From: Terrabacter sp. Ter38
GTDB taxonomy: Bacteria > Actinomycetota > Actinomycetes > Actinomycetales > Dermatophilaceae
Length of the DNA: 64,000 nt
Direction of reading: 5' to 3'
NCBI RefSeq assembly: GCF_024519435.1
Contig: NZ_JALJRZ010000006.1
Coordinates: 186,001 to 250,000, forward strand
Below the pieces are notes generated by a model. The model was not told the DNA's origin. It worked only from the letters and a program-made list of their open reading frames with translations, and did no database searches. Shown here in pieces: positions 25,841 to 34,265 of the stretch (the first letter of the stretch is position 1; every line of letters begins with the position of its first letter). The position numbers were made by a program, and so were the translations under genes.

Positions 25841-26557
25841 ATGGACATCCACCTCATCGGCGGCGGCTGGGACGACGCCCTCGCCGCCACGCTCTACGGA
25901 CCCTTCGTCGAAGCCGCCGCGCGTCGTGCCGACGGCACCCCGCGCATCCTGCTCGTCGTCATGGGCACCGATCCCGATTCGCTGGAGTACCACGAGAAGT
26001 ACGTCGACACGCTCGGTCTCGTGGGTGGTCACGACCTCGTCGTGGAGCGGGTGGCCGAGGGCACGCCGATGGACCCGGCGGCCCTCGACGGGGTCGACGG
26101 CCTCTTCGTCGGCGGCGGCCCGACGCCGGAGTACCACGCGTCGCTCGCGGGCGCCTACCCCCGGATCCGCGCGCTGGTGTCCGCAGGTGTGCCGTATGCC
26201 GGCTTCTCCGCGGGTGCGGCCATCGCCGGCTCCCACGCGGTCATCGGCGGCTGGCTCCTCGACGGGCGGCCCGTCTGCCCGGAGGACAGCAACGAGGACC
26301 TCGACGACGTCGCCGTGGTCGGGGGCATCGGCCTCGTGCCGGGAGCCGTCGACGTGCATGCGTCCCAGTGGGGCAACGTGTCGCGCCTCGTCGCCCTGGT
26401 CGCCGCCGGCCAGGCGCCGAGCGGTGTCGCGATCGACGAGGGGACGCTCCTGCGGTCGGACGGGTCCGTGGCGGGCGCGGGACGCGTATGGCACGTCACC
26501 CCGGACAGCGCGGGGCCCGGCGGGGCCTGCGTGCGTGCGCGGGCCGCGGGTCAATAG
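25841..26557 (+). CDS. Peptidase S51 / cyanophycinase-like protein
   Basis: 238 aa from ATG, 3 bp after iclR. Class I glutamine-amidotransferase-like fold of family S51: IHLIGGGWDD at the N-terminus, FVGGGPTPEYH, nucleophile Ser in YAGFSAGAAIAGSHAVIGG (shown in part as GFSAGAAIAG) and GGIGLVPGAVDVHASQWGN. Known relatives are dipeptidase E and cyanophycinase, which cleave Asp-containing peptides in the cytoplasm. The usual catalytic context around Ser is conserved, so it is probably active, but substrate is unknown. Linkage with iclR hints at a nitrogen-related role. Confidence 0.8.
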   Translation: MDIHLIGGGWDDALAATLYGPFVEAAARRADGTPRILLVVMGTDPDSLEYHEKYVDTLGLVGGHDLVVERVAEGTPMDPAALDGVDGLFVGGGPTPEYHASLAGAYPRIRALVSAGVPYAGFSAGAAIAGSHAVIGGWLLDGRPVCPEDSNEDLDDVAVVGGIGLVPGAVDVHASQWGNVSRLVALVAAGQAPSGVAIDEGTLLRSDGSVAGAGRVWHVTPDSAGPGGACVRARAAGQ

Positions 26558-26566
26558 GCTCGGCCC

Positions 26567-27544
26567 ATGCGCGCCATCACGATCCCCGAGCCAGGAGACG
26601 CCGACAGCCTCGTCCTCGACGAGGTGCCCGACCCCGAGCTGCGGCCGGGGCACGTGGTCATCGATGTCGCCGCCGCGGGTGTCAACCGCGCCGACGTCAT
26701 GCAGCGCCTCGGTCACTACCCACCGCCTGCAGGCGCCTCGGAGTATCCCGGCCTCGAGGTGAGCGGCACCATCGCGGCGCTCGGCGAGGGCGTCGAGGAC
26801 TGGCAGGTCGGCGACGAGGTGTGCGCCCTCATCGACGGAGGCGGCTACGCCGAGCGCGTCGTGGCGCCGGCCGAGCAGCTGCTGCCGGTGCCGCGCGGCG
26901 TCTCGCTCGTCGACGCGGCCGGGCTGCCGGAGGTGACGTGCACCGTCTGGTCCAACGTCTTCCTCGTCGCCAACATCCAGCCGGGCCAGGTGCTCCTCGT
27001 CCACGGCGGCAGCTCCGGCATCGGCACCATGGCCATCCAGCTGGCCAAGGCGGTCGGCGCGCACGTCGCCGTGACGGCGGGCAGCCAGGCCAAGCTCGAC
27101 GTGTGCCGCGACCTCGGTGCCGAGTTCCTCGTCAACTACCGCGAGGAGGACTTCGTCGAGCGCGTCCGCGACCTCACGAAGGGTCACGGCGCCGACGTCA
27201 TCCTCGACAACATGGGCGCGAAGTACCTCTCCCGCAACGTCGAGGCCCTCGCCATCAGCGGGCGCCTCGTGACGATCGGCCTCATGGGCGGCCGCACGGG
27301 CGAGCTCGACATGGGCATGCTCCTGGCCAAGCGCGCCGCCGTCATCGCCACCTCGCTGCGGGCCCGCCCCGCGACGGAGAAGGTGGCCATCGTCGCCGCC
27401 GTCCGCGAGCACGTCTGGCCCCTCATCGAGTCCGGCGCGGTGCGTCCCGTCATCCACTCGCGTCACCCCCTCGAGCACGCTGCCGAGGCGCACCGCGAGA
27501 TGGAGGCCTCGGGCCACATCGGCAAGATCCTCCTCACCACCTGA
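26567..27544 (+). CDS. NAD(P)H-quinone oxidoreductase, PIG3-like MDR family
   Basis: 325 aa from ATG, 9 bp after the S51 gene. Zinc-free medium-chain reductase: N-terminal MRAITIPEPGDADSL, AAAGVNRADVMQRLGHYPPP shown in part, PGLEVSGTIAALGEGV, and the nucleotide-binding VHGGSSGIGTMAIQLAKA. The GVNRADVMQR motif is characteristic of the PIG3/Qor group. Reaction: one- or two-electron reduction of quinones with NADPH, cytoplasmic. End matches the family (ASGHIGKILLTT). Confidence 0.92.
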   Translation: MRAITIPEPGDADSLVLDEVPDPELRPGHVVIDVAAAGVNRADVMQRLGHYPPPAGASEYPGLEVSGTIAALGEGVEDWQVGDEVCALIDGGGYAERVVAPAEQLLPVPRGVSLVDAAGLPEVTCTVWSNVFLVANIQPGQVLLVHGGSSGIGTMAIQLAKAVGAHVAVTAGSQAKLDVCRDLGAEFLVNYREEDFVERVRDLTKGHGADVILDNMGAKYLSRNVEALAISGRLVTIGLMGGRTGELDMGMLLAKRAAVIATSLRARPATEKVAIVAAVREHVWPLIESGAVRPVIHSRHPLEHAAEAHREMEASGHIGKILLTT

Positions 27545-27684
27545 GCCGCCCTGTGCAGCGGGACGATCCGGCTGTGTCCGACTCGTCCCCTGACGCGCTG
27601 CCCACCACCGGCGTACCGTTGACCGGTGGACCACTTCGCCACGAAGCGGCCCTCCCACCACACGAGTACCGGGAGGCACCTGCA

Positions 27685-28296
27685 GTGTTCATCCAAGTGA
27701 TTCAGGGCAAGACCCACGACGCGGACATGCTCCACCGCCGCATGGACGCCTGGCGCGAAGAGCTCGAGCCCGGCGCGGCCGGCTGGCTCGGCGGCACGTA
27801 CGGCATCGACGACGACAACGAGTTCATCGGTGTCGTCCGCTTCGACTCTCGCGAGTCGGCGATGCGCAACAGCGAACGCCCCGAGCAGGGCGCCTGGTGG
27901 GCCGACACCGAGAAGTGCTTCGACGGCGGCGTCACCTTCCACGACTGCGACGACGTGACGATGATGCTCGACGGCGGGTCGGACGACGCGCAGTTCGTCC
28001 AGGTCATCCAGGGGCGCATCAGCGACCAGGAGAAGTTCCGGATGATGCGCGACATGCCGATGGACACCCTCCACACGGAGCGGCCCGACATCCTCGGCGG
28101 CACCATCGCGGTCGACGCCGATGGCTGGTTCACGCAGACCATGGCGTTCCGCACCGAGGCAGATGCCCGTGAGGGCGAGAAGAAGGACATGCCGCCGGAG
28201 ATGAAGGAGCAGATGGCCGACATGGACCAGGCCATGAGCGACGTCCGCTACCACGACCTGCACCATCCGTGGTTCGCCACGGCCGGCTCGCACTGA
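27685..28296 (+). CDS. Duplicated-domain protein, ABM-like, function unknown
   Basis: 203 aa from GTG at 27685 with GGGAGG 8 nt upstream. The protein contains two halves that start alike: FIQVIQGKTHDADMLHRRMD and FVQVIQGRISDQEKFRMMRD. Each half has a GGTYGID or GGTIAVD strand and an acidic region, consistent with tandem dimeric alpha/beta barrel (ABM-like) folds. Rich in Asp, Glu and Met; no signal peptide. A strong hairpin terminator lies at 28321-28357 just downstream. I do not recognise a specific function. Confidence 0.75.
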   Translation: MFIQVIQGKTHDADMLHRRMDAWREELEPGAAGWLGGTYGIDDDNEFIGVVRFDSRESAMRNSERPEQGAWWADTEKCFDGGVTFHDCDDVTMMLDGGSDDAQFVQVIQGRISDQEKFRMMRDMPMDTLHTERPDILGGTIAVDADGWFTQTMAFRTEADAREGEKKDMPPEMKEQMADMDQAMSDVRYHDLHHPWFATAGSH

Positions 28297-28320
28297 CCAG
28301 CGTCGGCCGGAGGACGAGGA

Positions 28321-28357
28321 GGGGCCCGTGCGACCTGACGGGGAACGCGCGGGCCCC
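28321..28357 (+). terminator. Strong hairpin terminator
   Basis: GGGGCCCGTGCG and CGCGCGGGCCCC form a 12-bp stem (one G-T wobble) with a 13-nt loop, 25 bp after the stop of the duplicated-domain gene and 28 bp before the proteasome activator. No T-run follows, as is usual in high-GC actinobacteria. Confidence 0.7.
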
Positions 28358-28385
28358 GACCGCTCGACCTGCGCGGTGAGGCAGG

Positions 28386-29051
28386 ATGGAGCGCATGAGC
28401 GACGACGCGAGCCGACAGGGCCAGGGCACCGACACCGACTCCGACTCCGACTCCGACTCCGACTCCCAGCGTGACGAGCCGCGCATCGTCGTCGTCACGC
28501 CCGACGGCATGGGCGTCGCGGACGCCCAGGGCGAGGATCGCCCCGACGGCGCCGGTCCCCACCCGGAGGGCCGCGAGGAGCGACGCGAGCGCGAGCGCAC
28601 CAACCCGGCTGACCTCGTCGAGGAGCCGGCCAAGGTCATGCGCATCGGGTCGATGATCAAGCAGCTGCTCGAGGAGGTGCGCAACGCGCCGCTCGACGAG
28701 GCCGGGCGCCGTCGCCTCGCCGACGTCCACCACCGCTCCATCGAGGAGCTCAAGGACGGCCTCGCGCCCGAGCTCGTCGCCGAGCTCGACCGGATCGCCC
28801 TGCCCTTCCGCGACGACTCCCCGACCGACGCCGAGTTGCGGATCGCCCAGGCCCAGCTCGTCGGCTGGCTCGAGGGGCTCTTCCACGGCATCCAGACCGC
28901 GCTGGTCGCGCAGCAGATGGCCGCGCAGCAGCAGCTCCAGCAGATGCGCGCGCTGCCGGCCGGCCCGGGCGCCTCCTACGGCACCCCACCCGGCATGCAG
29001 CCCAGCGAGCACCACCCCGGCGAGTCCGGACCCACCGGGCAGTACCTCTGA
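28386..29051 (+). CDS. bpa: Bacterial proteasome activator
   Basis: 221 aa (a second ATG at 28395 is possible). The C-terminus ends in GPTGQYL, the GQYL motif by which Bpa docks on the 20S proteasome. The helical core is visible: DLVEEPAKVMRIGSMIKQLL, RRRLADVHHRSIEELKDGLA shown in part, LQWL-like segment AQLVGWLEGLFHGIQ and the Gln-rich helix AAQQQLQQM. Known: forms a dodecameric ring and promotes ATP-independent degradation. The N-terminus carries an unusual acidic tract of alternating Asp-Ser (TDTDSDSDSD...) encoded by tandem GACTCC hexamers. Indicates an organism with a proteasome. Confidence 0.93.
   Translation: MERMSDDASRQGQGTDTDSDSDSDSDSQRDEPRIVVVTPDGMGVADAQGEDRPDGAGPHPEGREERRERERTNPADLVEEPAKVMRIGSMIKQLLEEVRNAPLDEAGRRRLADVHHRSIEELKDGLAPELVAELDRIALPFRDDSPTDAELRIAQAQLVGWLEGLFHGIQTALVAQQMAAQQQLQQMRALPAGPGASYGTPPGMQPSEHHPGESGPTGQYL
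28431..28466 (+). repeat. GACTCC hexamer repeat inside bpa
   Basis: One GACACC and five exact GACTCC units in tandem, in frame, encoding Asp-Thr then five Asp-Ser pairs. In-frame hexamer repeats can change length by slippage without frameshift, so this acidic tail could vary between strains. Confidence 0.9.
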
Positions 29052-29060
29052 CCCCGGCGG

Positions 29061-29744
29061 TCAGAGCCAGCTCGAGCGCTCGCGATCGGTCGGCACGACG
29101 TCGGGGTTCCACTGCGTGAACGGCGCCTCGAGCTTGTAGTGGAGGTCCTTCTGGCGCAGCAGCACCACGGGCTGGGCGTTCTCGGGGTTGTCGAGCGACT
29201 CGAAGTAGTCGACGCTCCAGTGGAACCACCGCATGCAGAAGAGCCGCATCGTCAGGCCGTGCGTCACGATGACGACGTTGCGCGGCGCGGTCGGCGTCTC
29301 GAAGTTGCGGTGCATCGACTCGAGGAACGTCGACACGCGGTCGTAGACGTCCGACCCGGACTCGCCGTGGCTGAACCGGTAGAAGAAGTGGCCGTAGCGG
29401 TCCCGCTCGGCCTTCTGCTGGGCGATGTCGACGGGGTCCTGGAAGTTGGCCCAGTCCTGCTCGCGCAGGCGCGGCTCGACCCGCACGTCCCGCTCAACCA
29501 CCGGCAGGGCGAGCGCCTCGAGGGTCTGCCTGGTGCGCACGTACGGCGAGACGTAGGCCTCGACCGACTCCCCGTCGAGCACGTCCCGGATCGCGGCACC
29601 CGTGTCGCGGGCCTGCTGAAAACCTTTGGGCGTCAGGCTGATCCGGTGGTCGGGTACGCGCTCGTAGACGGTGTCGTCGAGGTTGCCCTCGGACTCGCCG
29701 TGCCGCACGAGGATGATCCGGTTCGGTCGGTGCTCGAGGTTCAC
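29061..29744 (-). CDS. Histidine phosphatase family protein
   Basis: 227 aa, GTG start. Signature IILVRHGESEGNLDD at residues 9-23, YVSPYVRTRQTLEALA, LREQDWANFQD, and the second catalytic segment VVIVTHGLTMRLFCMRWF. Similar to phosphoglycerate-mutase-like phosphatases with the QDW-N motif seen in fungal-type 6-phosphatases. Start overlaps the stop of the upstream 66-aa membrane protein by 3 bases (GTGA), so the two are coupled. Substrate not known. Confidence 0.88.
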   Translation of the reverse strand: MNLEHRPNRIILVRHGESEGNLDDTVYERVPDHRISLTPKGFQQARDTGAAIRDVLDGESVEAYVSPYVRTRQTLEALALPVVERDVRVEPRLREQDWANFQDPVDIAQQKAERDRYGHFFYRFSHGESGSDVYDRVSTFLESMHRNFETPTAPRNVVIVTHGLTMRLFCMRWFHWSVDYFESLDNPENAQPVVLLRQKDLHYKLEAPFTQWNPDVVPTDRERSSWL

Positions 29745-29941
29745 CGCCTCAGACTACGGTCGCGACCCCGTGCCGCCCACGGGGCGACGAGGAGCACGAG
29801 CCAGGCGAAGCCGACGACGAAGCTCGCCACGAGGATGACGATCCCGGCGGACCCACCGAGCACCCGTGGCCCGACGACGAGCAGGACGGCATACGCGACG
29901 AGCGCCGTGACGAGGACGGCCTTGCGACGAGTCGACCCCAT
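29741..29941 (-). CDS. Small two-helix membrane protein
   Basis: 66 aa from ATG at 29941, with GGGGGAG just upstream. Two hydrophobic helices (VLVTALVAYAVLLVVGP and GIVILVASFVVGFAWLVLLV) flanked by basic ends. In-frame extension to 30019 is rejected because of the strong ribosome site. Overlaps and precedes the phosphatase gene. No recognised family. Confidence 0.7.
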   Translation of the reverse strand: MGSTRRKAVLVTALVAYAVLLVVGPRVLGGSAGIVILVASFVVGFAWLVLLVAPWAARGRDRSLRR

Positions 29942-30044
29942 GACTCCCCCTCGCTGCGATGCGCTGACGGCCCCATCGCACCACCCGCACGTGAACGGGC
30001 GGTGCCGTCCGGGTGACACCTCCCGGTCCGGTTAGGGTGAGGCG

Positions 30045-31718
30045 ATGCGACAGGTGGGCGACCTGCTGACCGGTGACAGCCCCTGGCTGCGCCGGGCCTC
30101 GCACGTGCTCAAGTGGCTCGCGGTGCTCGCGGCCTGCTACCTGGGAGGCGTGGCCGCGACCAACCTCGCGCCGACCGTCGCCGAGACCTCGCAGTACCGC
30201 GCGGTCCTGCGCCTCGACCCGGTGCCGCGTCACTCGCCCGTGCTCCACGCGCCGACGATCGTCGGTGACGTCGACGTCCAGTTCGCCTCTCCCATCGTCG
30301 CGCCCGGCCTCGACGTGCAGGTCGCGGTGCGCGAGGAGATCACCAACCTCTTCACCCGGCCCAACGTCGACATCAAGGCACTTCAGCCCTCGCCGGACGA
30401 GATCTCGTCGGCGGTCGCGCAGGCCGCCGTCGGCGTCGGCATCCGCTTCCTCCTCGGCGCGACGGCGATCGCGGTGCTCCTCGCCCTGGCCTCGCACTAC
30501 ATCCGGCAGCGCACCACCCGTCGACACCACGTGCTCTTCGTCGCGTCCGCGATGGTCGTGGCGACCGCCGTGACCTTCGGCGGGATCGCCCTGACCTACC
30601 AGCCGGGCCGCTTCGCGGAGTACCGCACGAGCGGCGTCCTCGGCGTCGTGCAGCGCAACGCCGGCCTGCTCGCCGACGTCGAGGCGCGCGCCACCCAGGT
30701 GACGCCCTACTTCCGCAACCTCCTCGCGGTGACGCAGGCGCTCCAGCAGAAGTACGTCGCCGGCAACGTCGACGAGCCCGTCTCGTCGCGCTTCCTGCTC
30801 GTCTCGGACATCCACGGCGCGAACCAGTACGCCCTGATGCGCACGATCATCGCGGAGGAGGACATCGACGCCGTCATCGACAGCGGCGACCTCGTCAACT
30901 TCGGCCGGGTCCAGGAGGGCGACGCCGCCGACCTCTATCGCTCGATCCAGTCGCTCGGCGTGCCCTACATCTTCACGAGCGGCAACCACGACCAGTCGTC
31001 GGCGACCGACCGGGCCGTCGTCGCCCGACTCGCCCGCATCCCGAACGTCGTGCTCCTCGAGGACGCCGCCGGGTCGCTGCGGGAGCTGACCTTCCACGGG
31101 CTGCGCATCACCGGCTTCAACGACCCGCGCTACTTCGGCGACGACAACGCCGACCCCACGGCCAAGGCGAAGCCCGCCGTCGACCGCTACAACGCGGCCG
31201 TGGCGGACCAGCCCGAGCCCGACGTCGTCGTGACGCACGAGCCGTATGCCGCCGAGCAGGTCGAGCGCGGACGCCTGCTCGTCAACGGGCACATGCACAC
31301 CCCGGCGCTCGAGGGCAACCGGATCCAGGTCGGCACCTTCACGGGCGGCGGGGTCGTCTCGCACTACTCCGAGGGCCCGGGGCAGGAGCTCGACGGGCAG
31401 CCGTACTCCTTCGACATCGCGCAGTTCGGCACGTCGTGCGAGCTGACCTCGCTGAGCCGCTACTCGTTCCGCAACCTGCTCGAGGGCCGTCCGGCCTACG
31501 ACAGCGTGCAGGTCATCAGCGGAGCCCGCATCGACCCCTACCGACCCGTCCCGTCGACCGTCCAGCAGCCCGGGCAGGACCAGCCGGACCCGGCCAAACG
31601 CATCTGCAGCCGCATCGACGAGACGACGGTGCGGTCGCTGCCGCTCGCCTCGGACGACCCGGCCTCGTCGGCCACGACGACCCCGGCCGCACCGTCGGGG
31701 CTGCCCGTCACCCCTTGA
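30045..31718 (+). CDS. Membrane-anchored metallophosphoesterase
   Basis: 557 aa from ATG. One N-terminal helix (LKWLAVLAACYLGGVAATNL), an extracytoplasmic stretch of about 120 residues, two more helices near residues 140-190, and then a calcineurin-like phosphoesterase domain with all motif blocks: LVSDIHGANQY, IDSGDLVNFG, TSGNHDQSS, VVTHEPYA and VNGHMHTPA. The metal centre therefore looks intact. The C-terminus after about 510 is Pro/Ser/Thr-rich. Likely an envelope-associated phosphodiesterase with unknown substrate. 3' end overlaps the convergent acyl-CoA synthetase gene by 11 bp. Confidence 0.88.
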   Translation: MRQVGDLLTGDSPWLRRASHVLKWLAVLAACYLGGVAATNLAPTVAETSQYRAVLRLDPVPRHSPVLHAPTIVGDVDVQFASPIVAPGLDVQVAVREEITNLFTRPNVDIKALQPSPDEISSAVAQAAVGVGIRFLLGATAIAVLLALASHYIRQRTTRRHHVLFVASAMVVATAVTFGGIALTYQPGRFAEYRTSGVLGVVQRNAGLLADVEARATQVTPYFRNLLAVTQALQQKYVAGNVDEPVSSRFLLVSDIHGANQYALMRTIIAEEDIDAVIDSGDLVNFGRVQEGDAADLYRSIQSLGVPYIFTSGNHDQSSATDRAVVARLARIPNVVLLEDAAGSLRELTFHGLRITGFNDPRYFGDDNADPTAKAKPAVDRYNAAVADQPEPDVVVTHEPYAAEQVERGRLLVNGHMHTPALEGNRIQVGTFTGGGVVSHYSEGPGQELDGQPYSFDIAQFGTSCELTSLSRYSFRNLLEGRPAYDSVQVISGARIDPYRPVPSTVQQPGQDQPDPAKRICSRIDETTVRSLPLASDDPASSATTTPAAPSGLPVTP

Positions 31719-33471
31719 GATCGGGGAACTGGTCGTCGCGCCACTCGTTGGCGGGCTGGTCGGCGCCGGTCGCCTCGAGGTCGGTCTCGCGGCCGCGCAG
31801 CTCGACCCGGCGGATCTTGCCCGAGATCGTCTTGGGCAGCTCGAAGAACTCGATCCGCCGGACCCGCTGCCACGGCGCGAGCTTCTCGCGGGCGTGGGCG
31901 AGGATCGAGCGCGCGACGTCCTCGCCGGGCTCGTGGCCGGGGGCGAGGGCGATGTACGCCTTGGGCACGGCGAGGCGCAGGGGGTCGGGCGCGGGCACGA
32001 CGGCGGCCTCGGCGACGGCCGGGTGCTCGATGAGCACCGACTCGACCTCGAACGGGCTGATCTTGTAGTCGCTCGCCTTGAAGACGTCGTCGGTGCGTCC
32101 GACGAAGGAGATGTAGCCGTCGGCGTCGACCGACGCGACGTCGCCCGTGTGGTAGAAACCGCCCGCCATGGCGTCGGCGTTGCGCTGCTCGTCGCCCTGG
32201 TAGCCGGTCATGAGCGGGACGGGATGCTGCGCCAGGTCGAGGCAGATCTCGCCCTCACGGTTGCCGTCCGAGTCGGCCTCCGTGACAAGGACGTTCGTGA
32301 TCGGGTCGACGACGACGACCGGGCAGCCGGGGAGTGGCCGACCCATCGAGCCGGGCTTGACCGTGGAGCCGGGGGTGTTGCCCACCGCTGCGGTCATCTC
32401 GGTCTGTCCGTAGCCGTCGCGGATCGTCAGGCCCCACGCCTTCTCGACCTGCGCGATGACCTCGGGGTTGAGCGGCTCGCCGGCACCGATGACCTCGCGC
32501 AGCGACCCCGGCCCGCCGGACAGGTCGCTCTTGATGAGCATCCGCCACACCGTCGGCGGCGCGCAGATCGAGGTGACCTCGTGCGTGCGCAGGACCCGCA
32601 GCAGGGCGGCCGGGTCGAACCGGCTGTAGTTGTAGACGAATGCCGTCGCCTCGGCCGCCCACGGGGCGAAGAACGACGACCATGCGTGCTTGGCCCAGCC
32701 GGGGCTGCTGATGTTGAGGTGCACGTCGCCGGGCTGCAGCCCGATCCAGTACATCGTCGACAGGTGCCCGACGGGGTAGGAGCGCTGGGTGTGCTCGACG
32801 AGCTTGGGCCGGCTCGTCGTGCCGGACGTGAAGTAGAGGAGCATCCGGTCGTCGGGCGCCGTGCCCGGGTGGTCGGTGGGCGGGACCTCGAGGTCGTAGG
32901 CCGCCTCGTGGCGTTCCCAGCCGGCCGTGGCGGTCCCGGCCGGGTCGGCCCCACCGACGGCGACGCGGACGTGGTCGCCCGGCACGTCGTCGAGCTTGTG
33001 CACCTCCGACGCGTTGGTGATGACGGCGCGGGCCGCGCCGCGCTCCATCCGGTCGACGAGGTCGCCGGGGCCGACGGCGGTCGTCGTCGGCATGACGACG
33101 GCGCCGAGCTTGATGACGGCGAGCATCGACTCCCAGAGCTCGACCTGGTTGCCGAGCATGAGGATCACCGAGTCACCGCGGCGCACCCCGAGGGTGGCGA
33201 GGTGCGCGGCCACCTGGTCGGAGCGGCGGGCCATCTCGTCCCAGGAGTACGAGGCCGACGACTCGTCACGCTCGACGATCGTCAGGCAGGCGCCGTCGTT
33301 GCCTCGGGCGACGGCGTCGAACCAGTCGACGCCCCAGTTCCAGCGGTCTCCCACGTCGGGGAAGGTGAACTCGCGGACGGCGCGCGCATGGTCACCACGC
33401 AGGGCGAGCAGCGCGTCTCGGGCCGCTCGGTAGGTCGCGGTCACACCGGCTTCGTCGACAGTGGAGGTCAT
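31708..33471 (-). CDS. AMP-binding acyl-CoA synthetase
   Basis: 587 aa from ATG at 33471. Adenylate-forming enzyme: P-loop-like motif YFTSGTTSRPKLVEHT, core RDGYGQTEMTAAVGN, adenylate-binding YHTGDVASVDADGYISFVGR shown in part as HTGDVASVDADGY, hinge FVGRTDDVFKASDYKISP, and the catalytic Lys in PKTISGKIRRVELR. The segment SPGWAKHAWSSFFAPW is typical of medium-chain or acetyl-CoA synthetase-like (MACS) members. Reaction: carboxylic acid plus ATP plus CoA to acyl-CoA. Chain length cannot be told. Transcribed alone. Confidence 0.92.
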   Translation of the reverse strand: MTSTVDEAGVTATYRAARDALLALRGDHARAVREFTFPDVGDRWNWGVDWFDAVARGNDGACLTIVERDESSASYSWDEMARRSDQVAAHLATLGVRRGDSVILMLGNQVELWESMLAVIKLGAVVMPTTTAVGPGDLVDRMERGAARAVITNASEVHKLDDVPGDHVRVAVGGADPAGTATAGWERHEAAYDLEVPPTDHPGTAPDDRMLLYFTSGTTSRPKLVEHTQRSYPVGHLSTMYWIGLQPGDVHLNISSPGWAKHAWSSFFAPWAAEATAFVYNYSRFDPAALLRVLRTHEVTSICAPPTVWRMLIKSDLSGGPGSLREVIGAGEPLNPEVIAQVEKAWGLTIRDGYGQTEMTAAVGNTPGSTVKPGSMGRPLPGCPVVVVDPITNVLVTEADSDGNREGEICLDLAQHPVPLMTGYQGDEQRNADAMAGGFYHTGDVASVDADGYISFVGRTDDVFKASDYKISPFEVESVLIEHPAVAEAAVVPAPDPLRLAVPKAYIALAPGHEPGEDVARSILAHAREKLAPWQRVRRIEFFELPKTISGKIRRVELRGRETDLEATGADQPANEWRDDQFPDLKG

Positions 33472-33522
33472 GACCCGACGATGCCACACGGGCCTGCCGT
33501 GCGGCAGGGTACGGCGACGGGC

Positions 33523-34206
33523 TCAGAGCGACTGGTCGCTGGCGTCACCGAGGTCGCGCGGGCGACGGCGCTCCTCCGCGAGCTCGGGTCGGTCGGACCG
33601 CTCGGACCGCTGGCGTGGGATCGCCGTCGTGTCCTCGCTGTAGCCGTCGTCGCCGGCCGCGGAGCCCGGGTCCGCGGCCGGCGCGTCGACCATGCCGCGG
33701 CCGTGGGCGCGCCGGCGCAGGTCGTCCTCGTCGATGAGGCGGTTGATGAGCTGCTGGACCTCGTTGCTGCGCGGGATGTTCGTGAGGTTCTCGTCGGGGC
33801 TGTCGCCGGCCGACTCGATGTGCAGGGAGCCCGCGCCGATGATCCGGTCGACCACGGTCTGCTGGAAGCTGACGTCGGTGATCTTCGAGAGCGTGATGTC
33901 CTTGCCGTTCTTCGTCAGGATGCCTCGGCGCACCATGACGCGGTGCGAGGTGATGACGTAGTGCGTGGTGCGCCAGCGCAGGTAGGGCACGAAGACCGCC
34001 GGGACCGCGACGAGGACGAACACGGCCACGGCGATCCACTGGATCCGGTTGCCGGTGTCGTCGTCGGGCGTGGCGCGGGCGACGGTGATGCAGGCCGCGG
34101 CCAGCAGCAGGCCGAAGATCGTGGGCACGACGACGGTGAGCCAGTGCGGGTGCAGGTCGCGCTCGACCTTCTCTCCCTTGGCCAGCACGTTCTCCGGGAA
34201 GCCCAC
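33523..34206 (-). CDS. PH-domain (bPH-type) membrane protein
   Basis: 227 aa. AGGAGG at 34213-34218 is directly adjacent to an ATG at 34212 but exactly 6 nt before GTG at 34206, and the protein from that GTG begins VGFPENVLAKGEKVERDLHP, matching how this family starts; I therefore choose GTG. Two membrane helices (VVVPTIFGLLLAAACITV and WIAVAVFVLVAVPAVFV) precede a bacterial PH domain (RTTHYVITSHRVMVRRGIL). A charged C-terminal tail of about 80 residues is probably disordered. Function unknown. Confidence 0.85.
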   Translation of the reverse strand: MGFPENVLAKGEKVERDLHPHWLTVVVPTIFGLLLAAACITVARATPDDDTGNRIQWIAVAVFVLVAVPAVFVPYLRWRTTHYVITSHRVMVRRGILTKNGKDITLSKITDVSFQQTVVDRIIGAGSLHIESAGDSPDENLTNIPRSNEVQQLINRLIDEDDLRRRAHGRGMVDAPAADPGSAAGDDGYSEDTTAIPRQRSERSDRPELAEERRRPRDLGDASDQSL

Positions 34207-34265
34207 GGTCATCCTCCTGTCGTCACGGTCCCCTCGGACCACCTGTTGACGTCCAGCCTAGGCGG

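Noticed and set aside
23378-27679. Very long open frames such as 23378-27679, 24949-28296 and 10097-13075
   Set aside because: They owe their length to few stop codons at high GC. Only the hutH part of the first and the C-terminal part of the second look like real proteins; the third lies opposite the ECF transporter and is Arg/Gly-rich.
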